The notes under the pieces: model-generated
Told to the model about the DNA's origin: nothing
What the model saw: the letters and a program-made list of their open reading frames with translations, nothing else
The model's database searches: none
Program-made: the position numbers and the translations under genes
Origin: CALOCN01 sp942491735
GTDB taxonomy: Bacteria > Eisenbacteria > RBG-16-71-46 > JABDJR01
Reading direction: 5' to 3'
Length of the DNA stretch: 64,000 bases
Assembly: GCA_942491735.1 (NCBI GenBank)
Contig: CALOCN010000014.1
Location: forward strand, 3,294,233-3,358,232
Shown here: in pieces, positions 8,994-18,852 of the stretch
How the letters are laid out: every line of letters starts with the position of its first letter
Position numbering within the stretch: the first letter of the stretch is position 1

Positions 8994-10004
8994 TCACGGA
9001 CCCACGGCCTCCGCGTTGAGGATCCAGTCCCGTAGGGTCTCCAGATAGCCATCGGCCAACGGAGGTTCTTCGTCCCCAACCCGGTTGGCTGCGACGCGAA
9101 TGCCGTGGTCGGCACCGGGAAAGTACCGAATCGCGTAGGACCCCTTGGGTCTGTTCCGGAACGCCTTTTCGTGGACGTAGCCGGCGATCTGGGACGGGCA
9201 TTCGCGGTCGTCCTCGCCGAGAACAACGAGAACCGGGGTCGAGATGCGTTCGAGCACGGGTAGGACATCGAAGTCGATCACGGGACGGATCCAGCTCCAC
9301 AACCAATGGTCGGCCACCGGGGGCCCCGAGGCGATCGGGAGCCACGACGCGTCCTTGGCGGCTTCGAGGGCCCTTGCGTGTGCCTCCCACCCCTCCCCCG
9401 TGCGGGCGTACTCCAGGCCCGACCGAAGCAGCGTCAGGGCCTCGTCCACCTCCCGACCGGAATGACCGGACTCCTCGAGGCTCATCCGGACATCGAACAG
9501 GATCTGCTCGTACGGGGTGACCCCGGCGGGCGAGACAAGAATGAGGTAGGCGACATCGCTGGACTTGTCGGCCGCGATGGGCAGAATCCATCCCGACTGA
9601 CTCGCTCCCCGCAAGCCGATGCGGGAGCCATTGATCTCCTCCCTCGTCTGAAGATAGGCAACCGCTGCCAGACAGTCATCCGCCAGGTCCTCGAACGTGG
9701 CCTGGTGCCAGTCGCCGGTGGACCTGCCGTAGCCGCGTTTGTCGTAGACGAGGCTTGCGATCCCGTGCCCGGCGAAGTACTCCGCCTCCAGCCGGTAACG
9801 ATTGTTGTCGCGCCCGGCGTCGCCGGACCCGTGAGTGAACACGACTGCCGGGTGCGGCCCGGGCCCGTCCGGGGAGTAGAGGTGTCCAGCAAGGACGATG
9901 TCGCCACTGCGAAAGGTGACGTCCTCGACGGCATTGCCCAGGGACGGGTCGGCCCCGAGCCCCAGGGTTGCAAGAAGGATGAGGTTCAGGAAGACGGCTC
10001 GCAC
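8994..10004 (-). CDS. Exported alpha/beta hydrolase (dienelactone hydrolase/BAAT-like)
   Basis: About 336 residues. I chose the GTG at 10004: AGGAG lies seven bases upstream and the first residues form a signal peptide (VRAVFLNLILLATLGLGA). The fold markers are HGSGDAGRDN (oxyanion region), the nucleophile elbow GASQSG, the acid in LGEDDREC and the catalytic histidine in GADHGI. The substrate is unknown and is likely an ester or peptide in the periplasm. It is convergent with the rhodanese gene. The frame extends upstream to 10100 without a leader or ribosome binding site. Confidence 0.82.
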   Translation of the reverse strand: MRAVFLNLILLATLGLGADPSLGNAVEDVTFRSGDIVLAGHLYSPDGPGPHPAVVFTHGSGDAGRDNNRYRLEAEYFAGHGIASLVYDKRGYGRSTGDWHQATFEDLADDCLAAVAYLQTREEINGSRIGLRGASQSGWILPIAADKSSDVAYLILVSPAGVTPYEQILFDVRMSLEESGHSGREVDEALTLLRSGLEYARTGEGWEAHARALEAAKDASWLPIASGPPVADHWLWSWIRPVIDFDVLPVLERISTPVLVVLGEDDRECPSQIAGYVHEKAFRNRPKGSYAIRYFPGADHGIRVAANRVGDEEPPLADGYLETLRDWILNAEAVGP

Positions 10005-10121
10005 TTGTCTTCTCCTGTTGAGTCGGCCCCAACGCCTTCGGCCAGTCATACAGGACAGGACGACGCAGCGACGCAAAAGGTTGCGCCCTTCCTGGATCAT
10101 GCGTCGGATTCGTCCTCTCCC

Positions 10122-11135
10122 CTACCCGGAAGCGGACGCTTCCCGGTAGGCAGCCGGCGTTTGCCCGGTCCAGCGCTTGAAGGCTCGGCTGAAAGCGCTT
10201 TGCTCGGAGAAACCGGTCAGGAAGGCCACCTCGGAAAGTGAGTAGCGGCTCTGCCCCAGCAGGTTCTCCGCCAACTCTCTGCGGGTGAGGTCCACTTGAC
10301 CCTTGAACGAGAGCCCCCGCCCGGAGAGCCGTCGTTGGAGCGTCCGTTGGCTCATGGCCAGACGCCGGGCGATGTCCGCCATTCGGGGAACACCTTCGCT
10401 CAAGGAGCGGGAGATCTCCCGGCTCAGGAGTGACTCCAGGGGCTCCGTGGAAACAATGGCCTCGATCTGCTCGTCGAGGTGGGCCAGGAGGAACCGCGAA
10501 ATCCCGTCGTCACCCAGATGGTTCGGCTGCTCGAGCGCCTCGGTCGGTATGGAGAGCGCGTCCTTGTCGGCCCCGAAAATGACCGGACAGCCGAAGTACT
10601 CCTCGTGCGCCGATGTGGCGCCGGGTGCCGCGTGCTTCAAGTAGACTGCCCTTGGGCGGAAACGGGTCGCGGAGGTCTGCCGTATCAACGAGGTGGCGCT
10701 GGCCAGCGTGGCTTCGTTGGACAGGCGCAGGCCGAGCCGGCGCTCTCCGGAGCGATGCAACTGGAAATCGGTTCCTCCCCCGACCTCCCGGAGTTCGTAG
10801 GTCAGGTTGTCGGTCCACAGACGGCAATACCGCTCCACCCGCTCCAGGGAGTGACGAACTGTGGGTGCGGACTTCCAGGCTAATCCGAGCGCTCCGTAGT
10901 CGTCGGGGCGCATGAGCGGACCCACGCGCAGCGGCAGGGTATGGACGTCGGGCATCTCCCCGGCGATCTGCTCCAGCATTCCGTAGTAGGCATCGGCGGC
11001 CACCATCCGGGTCACATCGAGCGGCTCCAGCGGATCGAGTCCGATCGAGCGCAGGAGGGCCGCCCCGTCGACCGCGGACCCCGCCGCCTGGATCATCCTG
11101 CGCGGAAAGATGGAGGTGACGAATCCTGTAGGCAC
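10122..11135 (-). CDS. AraC-family regulator with Arabinose_bd-type (PF12625-like) sensor domain
   Basis: 337 residues, the standard length for the OruR/ArgR-type subgroup. The N-terminal ligand domain (about 20-220) includes the hallmark DYGALGLAWKSAPTVRHSLE. The C-terminal double HTH has MADIARRLAMSQRTLQRRL and VAFLTGFSEQSAFSRAFKRW. The start is a GTG at 11135. It is the last gene of a same-strand trio with SnoaL- and NmrA-type genes, which it may regulate. The ligand is unknown. Confidence 0.85.
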   Translation of the reverse strand: MPTGFVTSIFPRRMIQAAGSAVDGAALLRSIGLDPLEPLDVTRMVAADAYYGMLEQIAGEMPDVHTLPLRVGPLMRPDDYGALGLAWKSAPTVRHSLERVERYCRLWTDNLTYELREVGGGTDFQLHRSGERRLGLRLSNEATLASATSLIRQTSATRFRPRAVYLKHAAPGATSAHEEYFGCPVIFGADKDALSIPTEALEQPNHLGDDGISRFLLAHLDEQIEAIVSTEPLESLLSREISRSLSEGVPRMADIARRLAMSQRTLQRRLSGRGLSFKGQVDLTRRELAENLLGQSRYSLSEVAFLTGFSEQSAFSRAFKRWTGQTPAAYREASASG

Positions 11136-11202
11136 CTCCAGACCGTATCAAATACCGCAGGCTGGGCGTTCGCTGATCGAGCAGGAGCCGGCGACCGGCC
11201 GG

Positions 11203-11619
11203 TCATGGGTTCTTCCGGATGAGCCCTAGCTGCTCGAACAGGGTGAGCTGGTCAAGAATCTCCCATTCCTCGGCGATCTTCCCGTCGCGGAAGCGGCTGC
11301 GCACCATGCCGTGGGCCTTCACCCGCCGACCCGTTGCAGGGTGGCCAAGCAGATCCCCCCGGTGCGTCCCGGTCAGCGTGAAGGAGAGCAGGGTCACATC
11401 GCCATGGGCCAGCAGCTCGTCGATCTCGATCCTGAGGTCGGGAAACGCAGTCCGGTATCCGTTCAGAAGGGCGGTGAGTCCGTCCGCTCCATGGAGCTCC
11501 TCCCCCGGCGCGCGATGGACATAGTCCGGGTGGATGAGTTCGGGAAGCACCGAGGGGTCCCCGGCGTTCAGGATGTCGTCGACGAAGCGACGCATGGTGC
11601 GTTCATGGGATGTGATCAT
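11203..11619 (-). CDS. SnoaL-like/ester cyclase (NTF2-fold) protein
   Basis: 138 residues with the NTF2-like cone fold pattern: NAGDPSVLPELIHPDYVHR, FPDLRIEIDELLAHGD, and GRRVKAHGMVRSRFRDGKI followed by EWEILDQLTLFEQLG. The start at 11619 follows AGGAGG. It lies ten bases downstream of the NmrA-type gene, so the two are surely co-transcribed. Family members include polyketide cyclases and many small-molecule-binding proteins. The true reaction cannot be told from the sequence. Confidence 0.8.
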   Translation of the reverse strand: MITSHERTMRRFVDDILNAGDPSVLPELIHPDYVHRAPGEELHGADGLTALLNGYRTAFPDLRIEIDELLAHGDVTLLSFTLTGTHRGDLLGHPATGRRVKAHGMVRSRFRDGKIAEEWEILDQLTLFEQLGLIRKNP

Positions 11620-11629
11620 GGCGACCTCC

Positions 11630-12493
11630 TCAGGAGTGTGCGACCGGGGCCGGGGAGGGCTCCGCCCAGATTCCGGATTCGGCCGCCGTGCGCGCGTAGT
11701 CCAGGAAGTCCCGAGGAGCGCGACCCAGGGCCCGTTGCACGCCATCGACGACATGGGCGTTGCGGCCATCGAGCACCGTCCTGAACAAGTACTGCGTCAG
11801 TGACACGATCACTTCCGGCGTTCCATGGGTGCGCATGTCCTGGACGAACGCGTTTGCCGGCACCTGCTGATAGCGGAGGTCCCGTCCGGCCGCCAGTGCA
11901 ATCTCCCTCACCGCTTCGGCGAAGGTCATCAGCCGCGGACCCGTGACCTCATAGATCTGACCCTCATGCCCGGGCTCGGTCAGGGCGGCAACGGCGACGT
12001 CGGCGATGTCGTCCGCGTCGACGAAAGGCTCCCGGATGTCCCCCGCGGGGAGCGCGAGGAGGCCGTGCCGCAGCGGTTCCAGGAAATGGCCCTCATTGAA
12101 GTTCTGGTTGAACCAGGCTGCACGCACGACCGTCCAGGCCGGGTTGATCTCCTGAACGATGCGCTCGCACCGCTGGGCCTCCTCCTCGCCCCGGCCGGAG
12201 AGGAGTACCAGTCGCTCGACCCCCCGGTCCGCTGCAAGCCGGGCGAGCGACCGGATTGCCGGGGGAGCCTCCGGCACCGCCAGGTCGGGCGAGTAGGTCA
12301 CGTAGGCGGCATGCACGCCGTCCAAGGCCTTGCCCCAGGTGCCGGGGTCGTTCCAGTCGAAAGGAATCCTGCTGGAGCGGGAACCGGCACGGACGGGGAT
12401 GCCCCGGGCCTCCAGACGCTGTACGACGCGTCGTCCGGTCTTACCGGTGCCGCCGATGACGAGGGTGAGTCCGTTGCCGTGGGTCTTCTGCAT
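11630..12493 (-). CDS. NmrA-like NAD(P)-binding atypical SDR
   Basis: 287 residues. A Rossmann dinucleotide site, VIGGTGKTGRRV, opens the protein. The central segment GVERLVLLSGRGEEEAQRCE and WTVVRAAWFNQNF are typical of NmrA/NAD(P)H-binding atypical SDRs. No canonical YxxxK catalytic pair is seen, in line with a redox-sensor or atypical reductase. It is the first gene of the NmrA-SnoaL-AraC run and is divergent from the large secreted-protein gene; the 279-bp gap between them shows only a weak TATACT-like -10 at 12658. Confidence 0.83.
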   Translation of the reverse strand: MQKTHGNGLTLVIGGTGKTGRRVVQRLEARGIPVRAGSRSSRIPFDWNDPGTWGKALDGVHAAYVTYSPDLAVPEAPPAIRSLARLAADRGVERLVLLSGRGEEEAQRCERIVQEINPAWTVVRAAWFNQNFNEGHFLEPLRHGLLALPAGDIREPFVDADDIADVAVAALTEPGHEGQIYEVTGPRLMTFAEAVREIALAAGRDLRYQQVPANAFVQDMRTHGTPEVIVSLTQYLFRTVLDGRNAHVVDGVQRALGRAPRDFLDYARTAAESGIWAEPSPAPVAHS

Positions 12494-12772
12494 AACCGTC
12501 TCCTTGGGTTCCCGGGAGCGACACCATGTCGTCTCGCCATGAGGAAGACGGTAGCGCGCGGGAGGTACCGGAGTATTGACCCGCGCCGTCAGGTTCTTGA
12601 CCGGGGCGGCCAGCTTCGTGGCGGGCCGACCCCACGAGAACCCCTTGGGGCATGCTGTATACTTGGTGCCTTGTCGGGCAGACCCCGGCCAAAAGCCGTA
12701 CCTTCTGCTGCTTTTCCGTTGGCGCCTTGATCAACTTGCGACTCCTCGGCCCACCCACTCCAGAGGTGCTTC

Positions 12773-15700
12773 ATGTCGTTTGCGCGCGTTCTTCGCGTCT
12801 GCGGCCTCGTTTCTGCCTTCCTCGCCTGCCCCCTCCTCCCGACCGACGCCCCCTTCGCCCAGTCCCCAGGGGGTCTTTTCCACGGCCCAGGACACCTGCC
12901 AGGCGCTGACCGTCACCTACACCACCACCGCCGAGTTCAACGGCGGGGTCCTCAACGGCGCGGTTGCCGTGGGCGATCAGGTGGAGCTGACCCCCCTGTC
13001 GTCCACCTGGCCCTACGCCTGGATCGCCAACTCCAACGACGGGACGATCTCCAAGGTGGACACCCAGACCGGCAAGGAAGTGGGCCGGTACTACACGGGG
13101 CCCCCGATCGGCAATGACTACGCCTATCTGCAACCCTCACGCACCGTGGTGGACCGGAACGGGAACTGTTGGGTGGCCAACCGGCCGTTCGCCGACGCGA
13201 CCATGATCCAGATCGCCACCACGGGAGGCGAGGACCGCAACAACAACAGCATCATCGAGACCTCGATGGATGCCAACAACAACGGCGTCATTGACCCGTT
13301 CGAGATCCTCCCCTGGGGTCAGGACGAGCGCGTGCTGCGTCACTATGTGGTCCAGCCTGCGGATCAGATCCGTGGTCTGGTCATCGACAAGAACGGGTTC
13401 CTGTGGGTCGGGCTCAGCGCCGCGACCATGGTTGCGAAGGTCGACCCGAACCTCCCCACCTCGATCTACGCCCCGAACCTCACTCCGACCCTGGTGCCGC
13501 ACCTGGCCACCGCGACCACCGCGCAGAGCCCGTACGGGTTGGCCCTGTCCCCCAACGGGAACATCTACGTCGCCACCGGTGGGGAGTACGCGTTCGAGAT
13601 CAACACGGGTTCCGCCACGGTGACCGAGACCATCTTCCATCCCGGCAACTGGAACTATGGGATCGCGGTGGATCAGAACTGCATTGTCTGGCTCGCCAAC
13701 ACCGTGCCCCCCTACGGATGCATCCGTTGGGACCCCACCCAGACCGTGGGCAATCCCGCCCTGGGGTGGACCCTGAGCGGGCTGGGTGCGCCCGGGGTAG
13801 GCCGGGGCATCACGGTCGATTTCAACAACGACATCTGGATGGCCTGCAACGACACCCTGGATTCCGTAGTCAAGTTCAGCAATACCCCCACTCCGACCGT
13901 GATCGGGGTGTACCCCACCCCCTCGCAAGCCATGGTCGGGGTCGGGGTCGCCATCGACGGCAACATCATCGCCGTACCGGGGGGCAACTCCCTGTGGACC
14001 AAGCTGGATGTGAACACCGGGAACATCATCGTCACCGGAGGCCCCCAGCTGGTGGGTATGGCACCCTACAGCTATAGCGACTTCACCGGCAGCCTGCAGA
14101 ACATGGTGGGCAATCAGCAGGGCATCTGGAGCCGGATCACCGACGGTGGCTACGGCCAGATCGTGTGGAACTACGTGGCGTGGAACGGCAACACGCCGGG
14201 TACAACGAGCCTGAGCGTGGAAGCGCGGGTCGCCCCGACCCTGAGCGCCCTCTCCTCGACCAACTGGAGCGTGGTGGCCAGCTCGGGGTTCCTGGGAACT
14301 CCCATCCCGGGCCGATACATCGAGACCCGGGTGAAGCTGGACCGGTTCGTGGAATGCGGCCAGCCGTTCGTCACCCCGGAACTGTACGACCTCACCGTGG
14401 CCGCGATCTGCGACTCCTGCTCATTCGTGAGCTGTCCGGAAGACACCATCATTCCCTGCCAGTTCCTGGAGGGCGCGGAGTTCTTCTACAGCGCACCGCA
14501 GCTGAGCTCGCTGTGCGACAGCACCTATGTGGTCACCTGCTCCCCCCCCGGCGGGTTCTTCCCCATGGGGACCACGGCGGTCAACTGCATCGCGGTCAAC
14601 GCGGCCAACGACACCCTGCGTTGCACGTTCTCGGTCACCGTCTCCGGCGACTGTGATCCCGACCTCGAGGGCGCGTGCTGCGTGGGGGAAAGCTGTTACC
14701 AGGCCACGCAGGCCGGCTGCCAGAGTGCCGGCGGCGTGTACCACGGGGACAACACGAGCTGCACCGAGGGATGTAGCCCGAACTGTGCCGAGCCGCCCAA
14801 CAACCTTGTCGGCTGGTGGCCATTGGACGGAGCGGCCGGCACGGTGACGCCCAACCGGGCCGGGGTCGCGACCGGCGGCGTTCTCCAGAACGGCCCGGCG
14901 TTGTGGACGGGCTCGTACGTGAACAACGCATACACCTTCAACGGCATCAACCAGAGCATCCACGTCCCCCACCACGCCAGCCTGGACCTGGGGGGCGGGG
15001 ACTTCTCGGCTGACTTCTGGGTCAACACGGCAAGCCAGCCCGGCGTGGCCACCCTGCTGGACAAGCGGTCCGCGGGAACGGTCCAGGGCATCGTGGTCTT
15101 CCTGTACAACGGGTACCCGGGTGTGCAGCTCGGGGTGGCCGGCGGGTTCGACAACTACATCCTCACCAACGCCAACAGCGGCGCGGCAGGGTTCGTGGGA
15201 GATTCCCAATGGCACCTGGTCGCGGTCACCGTGGACCGGGACAACCCCAACGGCGTCCAGTTCTACGTGGATGGGAATCCGGTGGGACCCACGTTCAACC
15301 CCACCCCCCGGCAGGGCAACCTCAACAACACGGAGCCGCTCTACATGGCCCGGCCGCATCCCACCTGGGGCGGCGGGTACTACGCGGGCGCGTTGGATGA
15401 GATCGAGCTCACCCGCCGCGTCCTGCGACCGGAGGAAATCGACGCGATCCACCAGGCCGGCGCGTCCGGCAAGTGCCCCGAGGTGTGCTTTGCCACCCAG
15501 GGCGTTCCCTGCTGCGGCGGCTACATCGCCACCTCGTCGATCACCATCTGCAACTATGGACTGACCGCGCATCTCTACAGCTGGGGCGTCTCCCCCGCCA
15601 CCGGGCCCGGTTGCACCGGCGTCGGACCGTCCGGGTACTCGCCCCCTTCGGGGTCGGTCGTCGTCCCCGCGCAGAGCTGCGTGACCGTGCCGATCAACAT

Positions 15701-16529
15701 CGCCTGTCCATCGAACATCCCGGTCGGCGCCACCGCCTGCTACGAGGTGAACGTGTTCAACCACGACACCGGTCGCACCTTCAGCTGCCTGGGCTCGGTG
15801 CGGCGCCCGCTGCGCTGGTGCCTGAAGTGGATCGACGTGGGCATCGGGGTTGATCTCGGCGGCATCACCGGCATCCCGACCGGCACGGCCCGGGCGTTGG
15901 GCATCGAGGTCACCCTGCCTGCCGGCTCGCCCGCGGACGTGTTGAACTACTCCATCGAGGCTCTGGAACCTCACGAGGACATTTCCAGTGTCGCCGTGTC
16001 GCTCAACGGCGAGCCGGCCGGGGTTCCCGCGACCGGCTCTCTGGCCTTTGCCCCGGGGGAGACCAAGATGATCCCCCTGGATGTGGCCTACGACGCGCAC
16101 TACCCGATTGGTTACGATCGACTGCGCTTCCTGGCCGACGACACCGGCGACGGAACGCCGGAGAACCTCGGCGCGGTGGCGGTGCGTTCGGAGGACGCCT
16201 CCATCACCAGCGTCACGCCTCCCGATGATGGCGGCGCGCCGCAACCCAATCGACTCATTCTCGCCTTCCCCAACCCGTTCGCGGCGAGCAATCAGATCCG
16301 CTTCCAGGTCACCGGCAACCGTGCCAAGCAGGTGTTCCTGGCGTTGTTCGATCTCCAGGGACGCCAGGTCAAGACCCTGCTCGACGGTGCCCCCTACGAA
16401 CCGGGGAAGCATTCGGTGGCCTGGGATACCCGTGACGACCAGGGCGTGCCACTCGTATCCGGGATCTACTTTCTGCGGCTGCAGGTCGACAGCACGGTGG
16501 AATCCGGAAAGGTGTTGATCAGGCGCTAG
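12773..16529 (+). CDS. Giant secreted protein: propeller, HYR-like, LamG-like and T9SS-like domains; frameshift in leader
   Basis: The ATG at 12773 follows AGAGG and starts a good signal peptide (MSFARVLRVCGLVSAFLACP...FAQ). That frame fails after the C4/G5 runs at 12864-12873, and the coding continues one frame over for about 1220 residues. Deleting one base in either run restores a single protein. Domains in order: Vgb/NHL-like beta-propeller, HYR-like module (SCPEDTIIPCQ), a Cys-rich GACC...C unit, a LamG/concanavalin-like domain (LVGWWPLDGAAG), another Cys-rich beta segment, and a FlgD-Ig/T9SS-like tail (FPNPFAASNQIRF). It is probably a surface or extracellular binding protein. The frame is also open upstream to 12576 but without a leader. 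Confidence 0.75.
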
Positions 16530-16540
16530 GTCTGGGGGAT

Positions 16541-17728
16541 CTAGTCCTCTGGGAACCTGGTCCGGGTTCGCAGGCAGACCCGGACCAGCAGGAGCATGAC
16601 CGGCACCTCGATGAGCACCCCCACCACCGTGGCCAGGGCCGCCCCCGAGGAGAGCCCGAAAAGCATGACCGCGGTGGCGATGGCGACCTCGAAGTGGTTG
16701 GAGGCGCCGATCATGGCCGACGGGGCGGCATCCCGGTAGGGCAGGCCCAGCCGATGGGCCAGGCCGTAGGTGATCCCGAAGATCAACACCGTCTGGAGGA
16801 ACAACGGGACGGCGATCCAGAGGATGGTGAGCGGGTTGGCAAGAATCACCTCGCCCTTGAAGGAAAAGAGGAGAACCAGGGTGACCAGCAACGCACCGAT
16901 GGTCACCGGGGTCAGCACATGGAGAAACTTCTCCCGGAACCACGTCTCTCCCCTGGCGGCAACGATGAAACGACGTGACAGGTATCCGGCCACCAGGGGC
17001 AGCGCCACATAGACGGCGATCGAGAGGAGCAGCGCCTGCCAGGGAACGGGAAGCCGGCCGACTCCCAGCAGGAAGCCACCCAGCACCCCGTAGAGAACGA
17101 GCATGGCGAGGGAGTTGATGGCGACCATGACCAGGGTATGCCCATCGTTCCCCCGGGCCAGGTAGCCCCACACCAGGACCATGGCCGTGCACGGCGCGAT
17201 CCCCAGAAGAATGCAGCCGGCGAGGTAGCTCCGCCAGAGAGGAACCTCGAGCGCCTTGATTCCGTCCTGGAGGACCACCGTTCCCGCCCCGTAGGTATCG
17301 CCCACCGGGAGGTCCAGCCCGAAGGGCATCTTGACGACATCCACGGCCTCGGGTCCGATGAACTTCAGGAACAGGACTCCGAGGAAGAGCAGGCTGATGC
17401 CGTACATGGTGAACGGCTTGATGACCCAGTTCACGAACAGCGTCAGTCCCACCGGTTTGACGCTGCGTCCGGCCTTGAGGACCTCGGTGAAATCGATCTT
17501 CACCATGATGGGATACATCATGAAGAAGAGGCAGACCGCGATGGGGATGGAGACGACCGGCGCGCCGTCCACGGTGAGTGCCATGCCATCCAGGGACCGC
17601 GCGATACCGGGAGCAACCTTTCCCAGCAGGATGCCTCCGGCAATGCACAGCAGCACCCACACGGTCAGGTAGCGCTCGAAGAATCCCAGCCCCTTGGGCT
17701 CCTGGGTGGTGCAGGCCTCGGTTGCCAT
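16541..17728 (-). CDS. acr3: ACR3-family arsenite efflux transporter
   Basis: 395 residues with about ten hydrophobic segments. It exports As(III) through the inner membrane. Hallmarks are the conserved cysteine in ILLGIAPCTAMVLVWGYLA and the charged FEVAIATAVMLFG segment, both characteristic of the BASS-fold ACR3 family. The ATG at 17728 begins four bases after the arsR stop codon, so arsR-acr3 form an operon. A GTG at 17752 would overlap arsR and is less likely. Confidence 0.93.
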   Translation of the reverse strand: MATEACTTQEPKGLGFFERYLTVWVLLCIAGGILLGKVAPGIARSLDGMALTVDGAPVVSIPIAVCLFFMMYPIMVKIDFTEVLKAGRSVKPVGLTLFVNWVIKPFTMYGISLLFLGVLFLKFIGPEAVDVVKMPFGLDLPVGDTYGAGTVVLQDGIKALEVPLWRSYLAGCILLGIAPCTAMVLVWGYLARGNDGHTLVMVAINSLAMLVLYGVLGGFLLGVGRLPVPWQALLLSIAVYVALPLVAGYLSRRFIVAARGETWFREKFLHVLTPVTIGALLVTLVLLFSFKGEVILANPLTILWIAVPLFLQTVLIFGITYGLAHRLGLPYRDAAPSAMIGASNHFEVAIATAVMLFGLSSGAALATVVGVLIEVPVMLLLVRVCLRTRTRFPED

Positions 17729-17732
17729 GGTC

Positions 17733-18119
17733 CTAGCCCCCCCTTTCACCACGTGCGGGTTGACCTACGGTCCTGCATAGCTCCTCGACGGGGATTTCCA
17801 GGATGCCCTCCAGGCGTTGAGCATCCTGGTCCAACGAACCATCGTCTTGCAGGGAAGCATCAAGCCACCGCAGGGCCGCCCGCACCCGCTTGGGCGCTGC
17901 GCGGCCACTGCGGCGGTAGTAGGCCCATCGGCCATCCTTGCGGTTGTCCACCAGATACGCCTGGCGGAGAACCGCCATGTGCTTGGAAACGGTGGAGGCG
18001 GCCAGGCCGAGGAGTTCAACGATCTGACACACGCAGAGCTCGCGGCCCTTCAGGGCGACCAGGATCCGCACCCGACCGGGGTCGGAGAGAGCTTTGGCAA
18101 CATCCACGAACTCACGCAC
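17733..18119 (-). CDS. arsR: ArsR/SmtB-family arsenite-responsive repressor
   Basis: 128 residues. A winged helix has the recognition segment LLGLAASTVSKHMAVLRQA, and the metalloid site ELCVCQI is the classic ELCVC(D/Q)L As(III)-binding motif in the alpha-3 helix. The GTG start follows AAGGAG. It is co-transcribed with acr3 and has a near-palindromic operator 20-36 bp upstream, so autorepression relieved by arsenite or antimonite is expected. Confidence 0.92.
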   Translation of the reverse strand: MREFVDVAKALSDPGRVRILVALKGRELCVCQIVELLGLAASTVSKHMAVLRQAYLVDNRKDGRWAYYRRSGRAAPKRVRAALRWLDASLQDDGSLDQDAQRLEGILEIPVEELCRTVGQPARGERGG

Positions 18120-18139
18120 CGCGACTCCTTCTTGGCCAT

Positions 18140-18155
18140 TTCGTCACATGGCGAA
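18140..18155 (-). promoter_or_regulatory. ArsR operator candidate
   Basis: TTCGTCACATGGCGAA is a 16-bp palindrome broken only at one symmetric position pair. It lies just upstream of the arsR Shine-Dalgarno, with a CATACT-like -10 beside it. Confidence 0.55.
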
Positions 18156-18195
18156 GTATGGTGCACTGTGTTCGTCGCGTCAAGACTGCCGCGCG

Positions 18196-18852
18196 CTATT
18201 GGGGCCGCTGATTCAAGCAGCACTTCTTGTACTTTTTCCCACTTCCGCAGGGACATGGATCGTTGCGTCCCGCTGTGGTCCACTTGTTCCTTTCCCGCAT
18301 CACCTGCTGCCTCTTCTTCTTCAGGGCACGATATGCGAGGACCGCCTCCGACTCCAGGTACTCCGGAGTCAGGGCCTCCAGAACCTCCCGCTCCTTCTCC
18401 GTCAAGGGCTCGCTGCCCGCAGCGTCACGCTCGTTCAGCATCAGATACACCTCGAAGGGAACCGTCGGCGCGTGGCCCTCCTCGTACTCATTGATCCATT
18501 CATCGTCAATGAGCATGCCATCCAGGTACCCGCGGCACCATTCCAGAAGGCCCTCTGGCTCATACACCGGTAGTATGGGTCGATCCTGGCGAAAGTCGTT
18601 CGCCGTCCGGTTCCAGAACCTCATGATCAGCTCGAGAATTCGGTTCGCCTCCTCCGTAGCCTCGAACGGATTGTCGTCACGCAGGATCAACGGCAGCCAC
18701 TGGCTGGGTGGAATCGTCTCCGGGTGCGACACCAGACCCGCAATGAACCCCCAGAACTCATAGAGCGCCATGGCACTCTCATCTTCAATGAAGCGGTCGA
18801 GGATCAGGAGTTCATCATGGTCCAGGGGCTTGAATGCGGTAGGGGTTCTCAT
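18196..18852 (-). CDS. UPF0149/YecA-family protein with SEC-C zinc motif
   Basis: 218 residues. The N-terminal UPF0149 helical domain spans about 5-130 (DRFIEDESAMALYEFWGFIA, then CRGYLDGMLIDDEW). The C-terminal SEC-C motif reads RNDPCPCGSGKKYKKCC, the zinc-binding element that in SecA and YecA contacts ribosomes or SecB. A charged helix links the two. It overlaps the nucleotidyltransferase gene by four bases (ATGA), so it is translationally coupled. The function is probably ribosome- or chaperone-linked quality control, by family only. Confidence 0.88.
   Translation of the reverse strand: MRTPTAFKPLDHDELLILDRFIEDESAMALYEFWGFIAGLVSHPETIPPSQWLPLILRDDNPFEATEEANRILELIMRFWNRTANDFRQDRPILPVYEPEGLLEWCRGYLDGMLIDDEWINEYEEGHAPTVPFEVYLMLNERDAAGSEPLTEKEREVLEALTPEYLESEAVLAYRALKKKRQQVMRERNKWTTAGRNDPCPCGSGKKYKKCCLNQRPQ

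Noticed and set aside
12576..12772. Upstream in-frame extension of the giant secreted protein
   Set aside because: It has no ribosome site and no signal peptide. The leader in the neighbouring frame at 12773 is far better.
14421..17660. A 1079-codon minus-strand frame
   Set aside because: It is antisense to the secreted giant protein and overlaps acr3 in another frame. The translation is low-complexity with no start signal.
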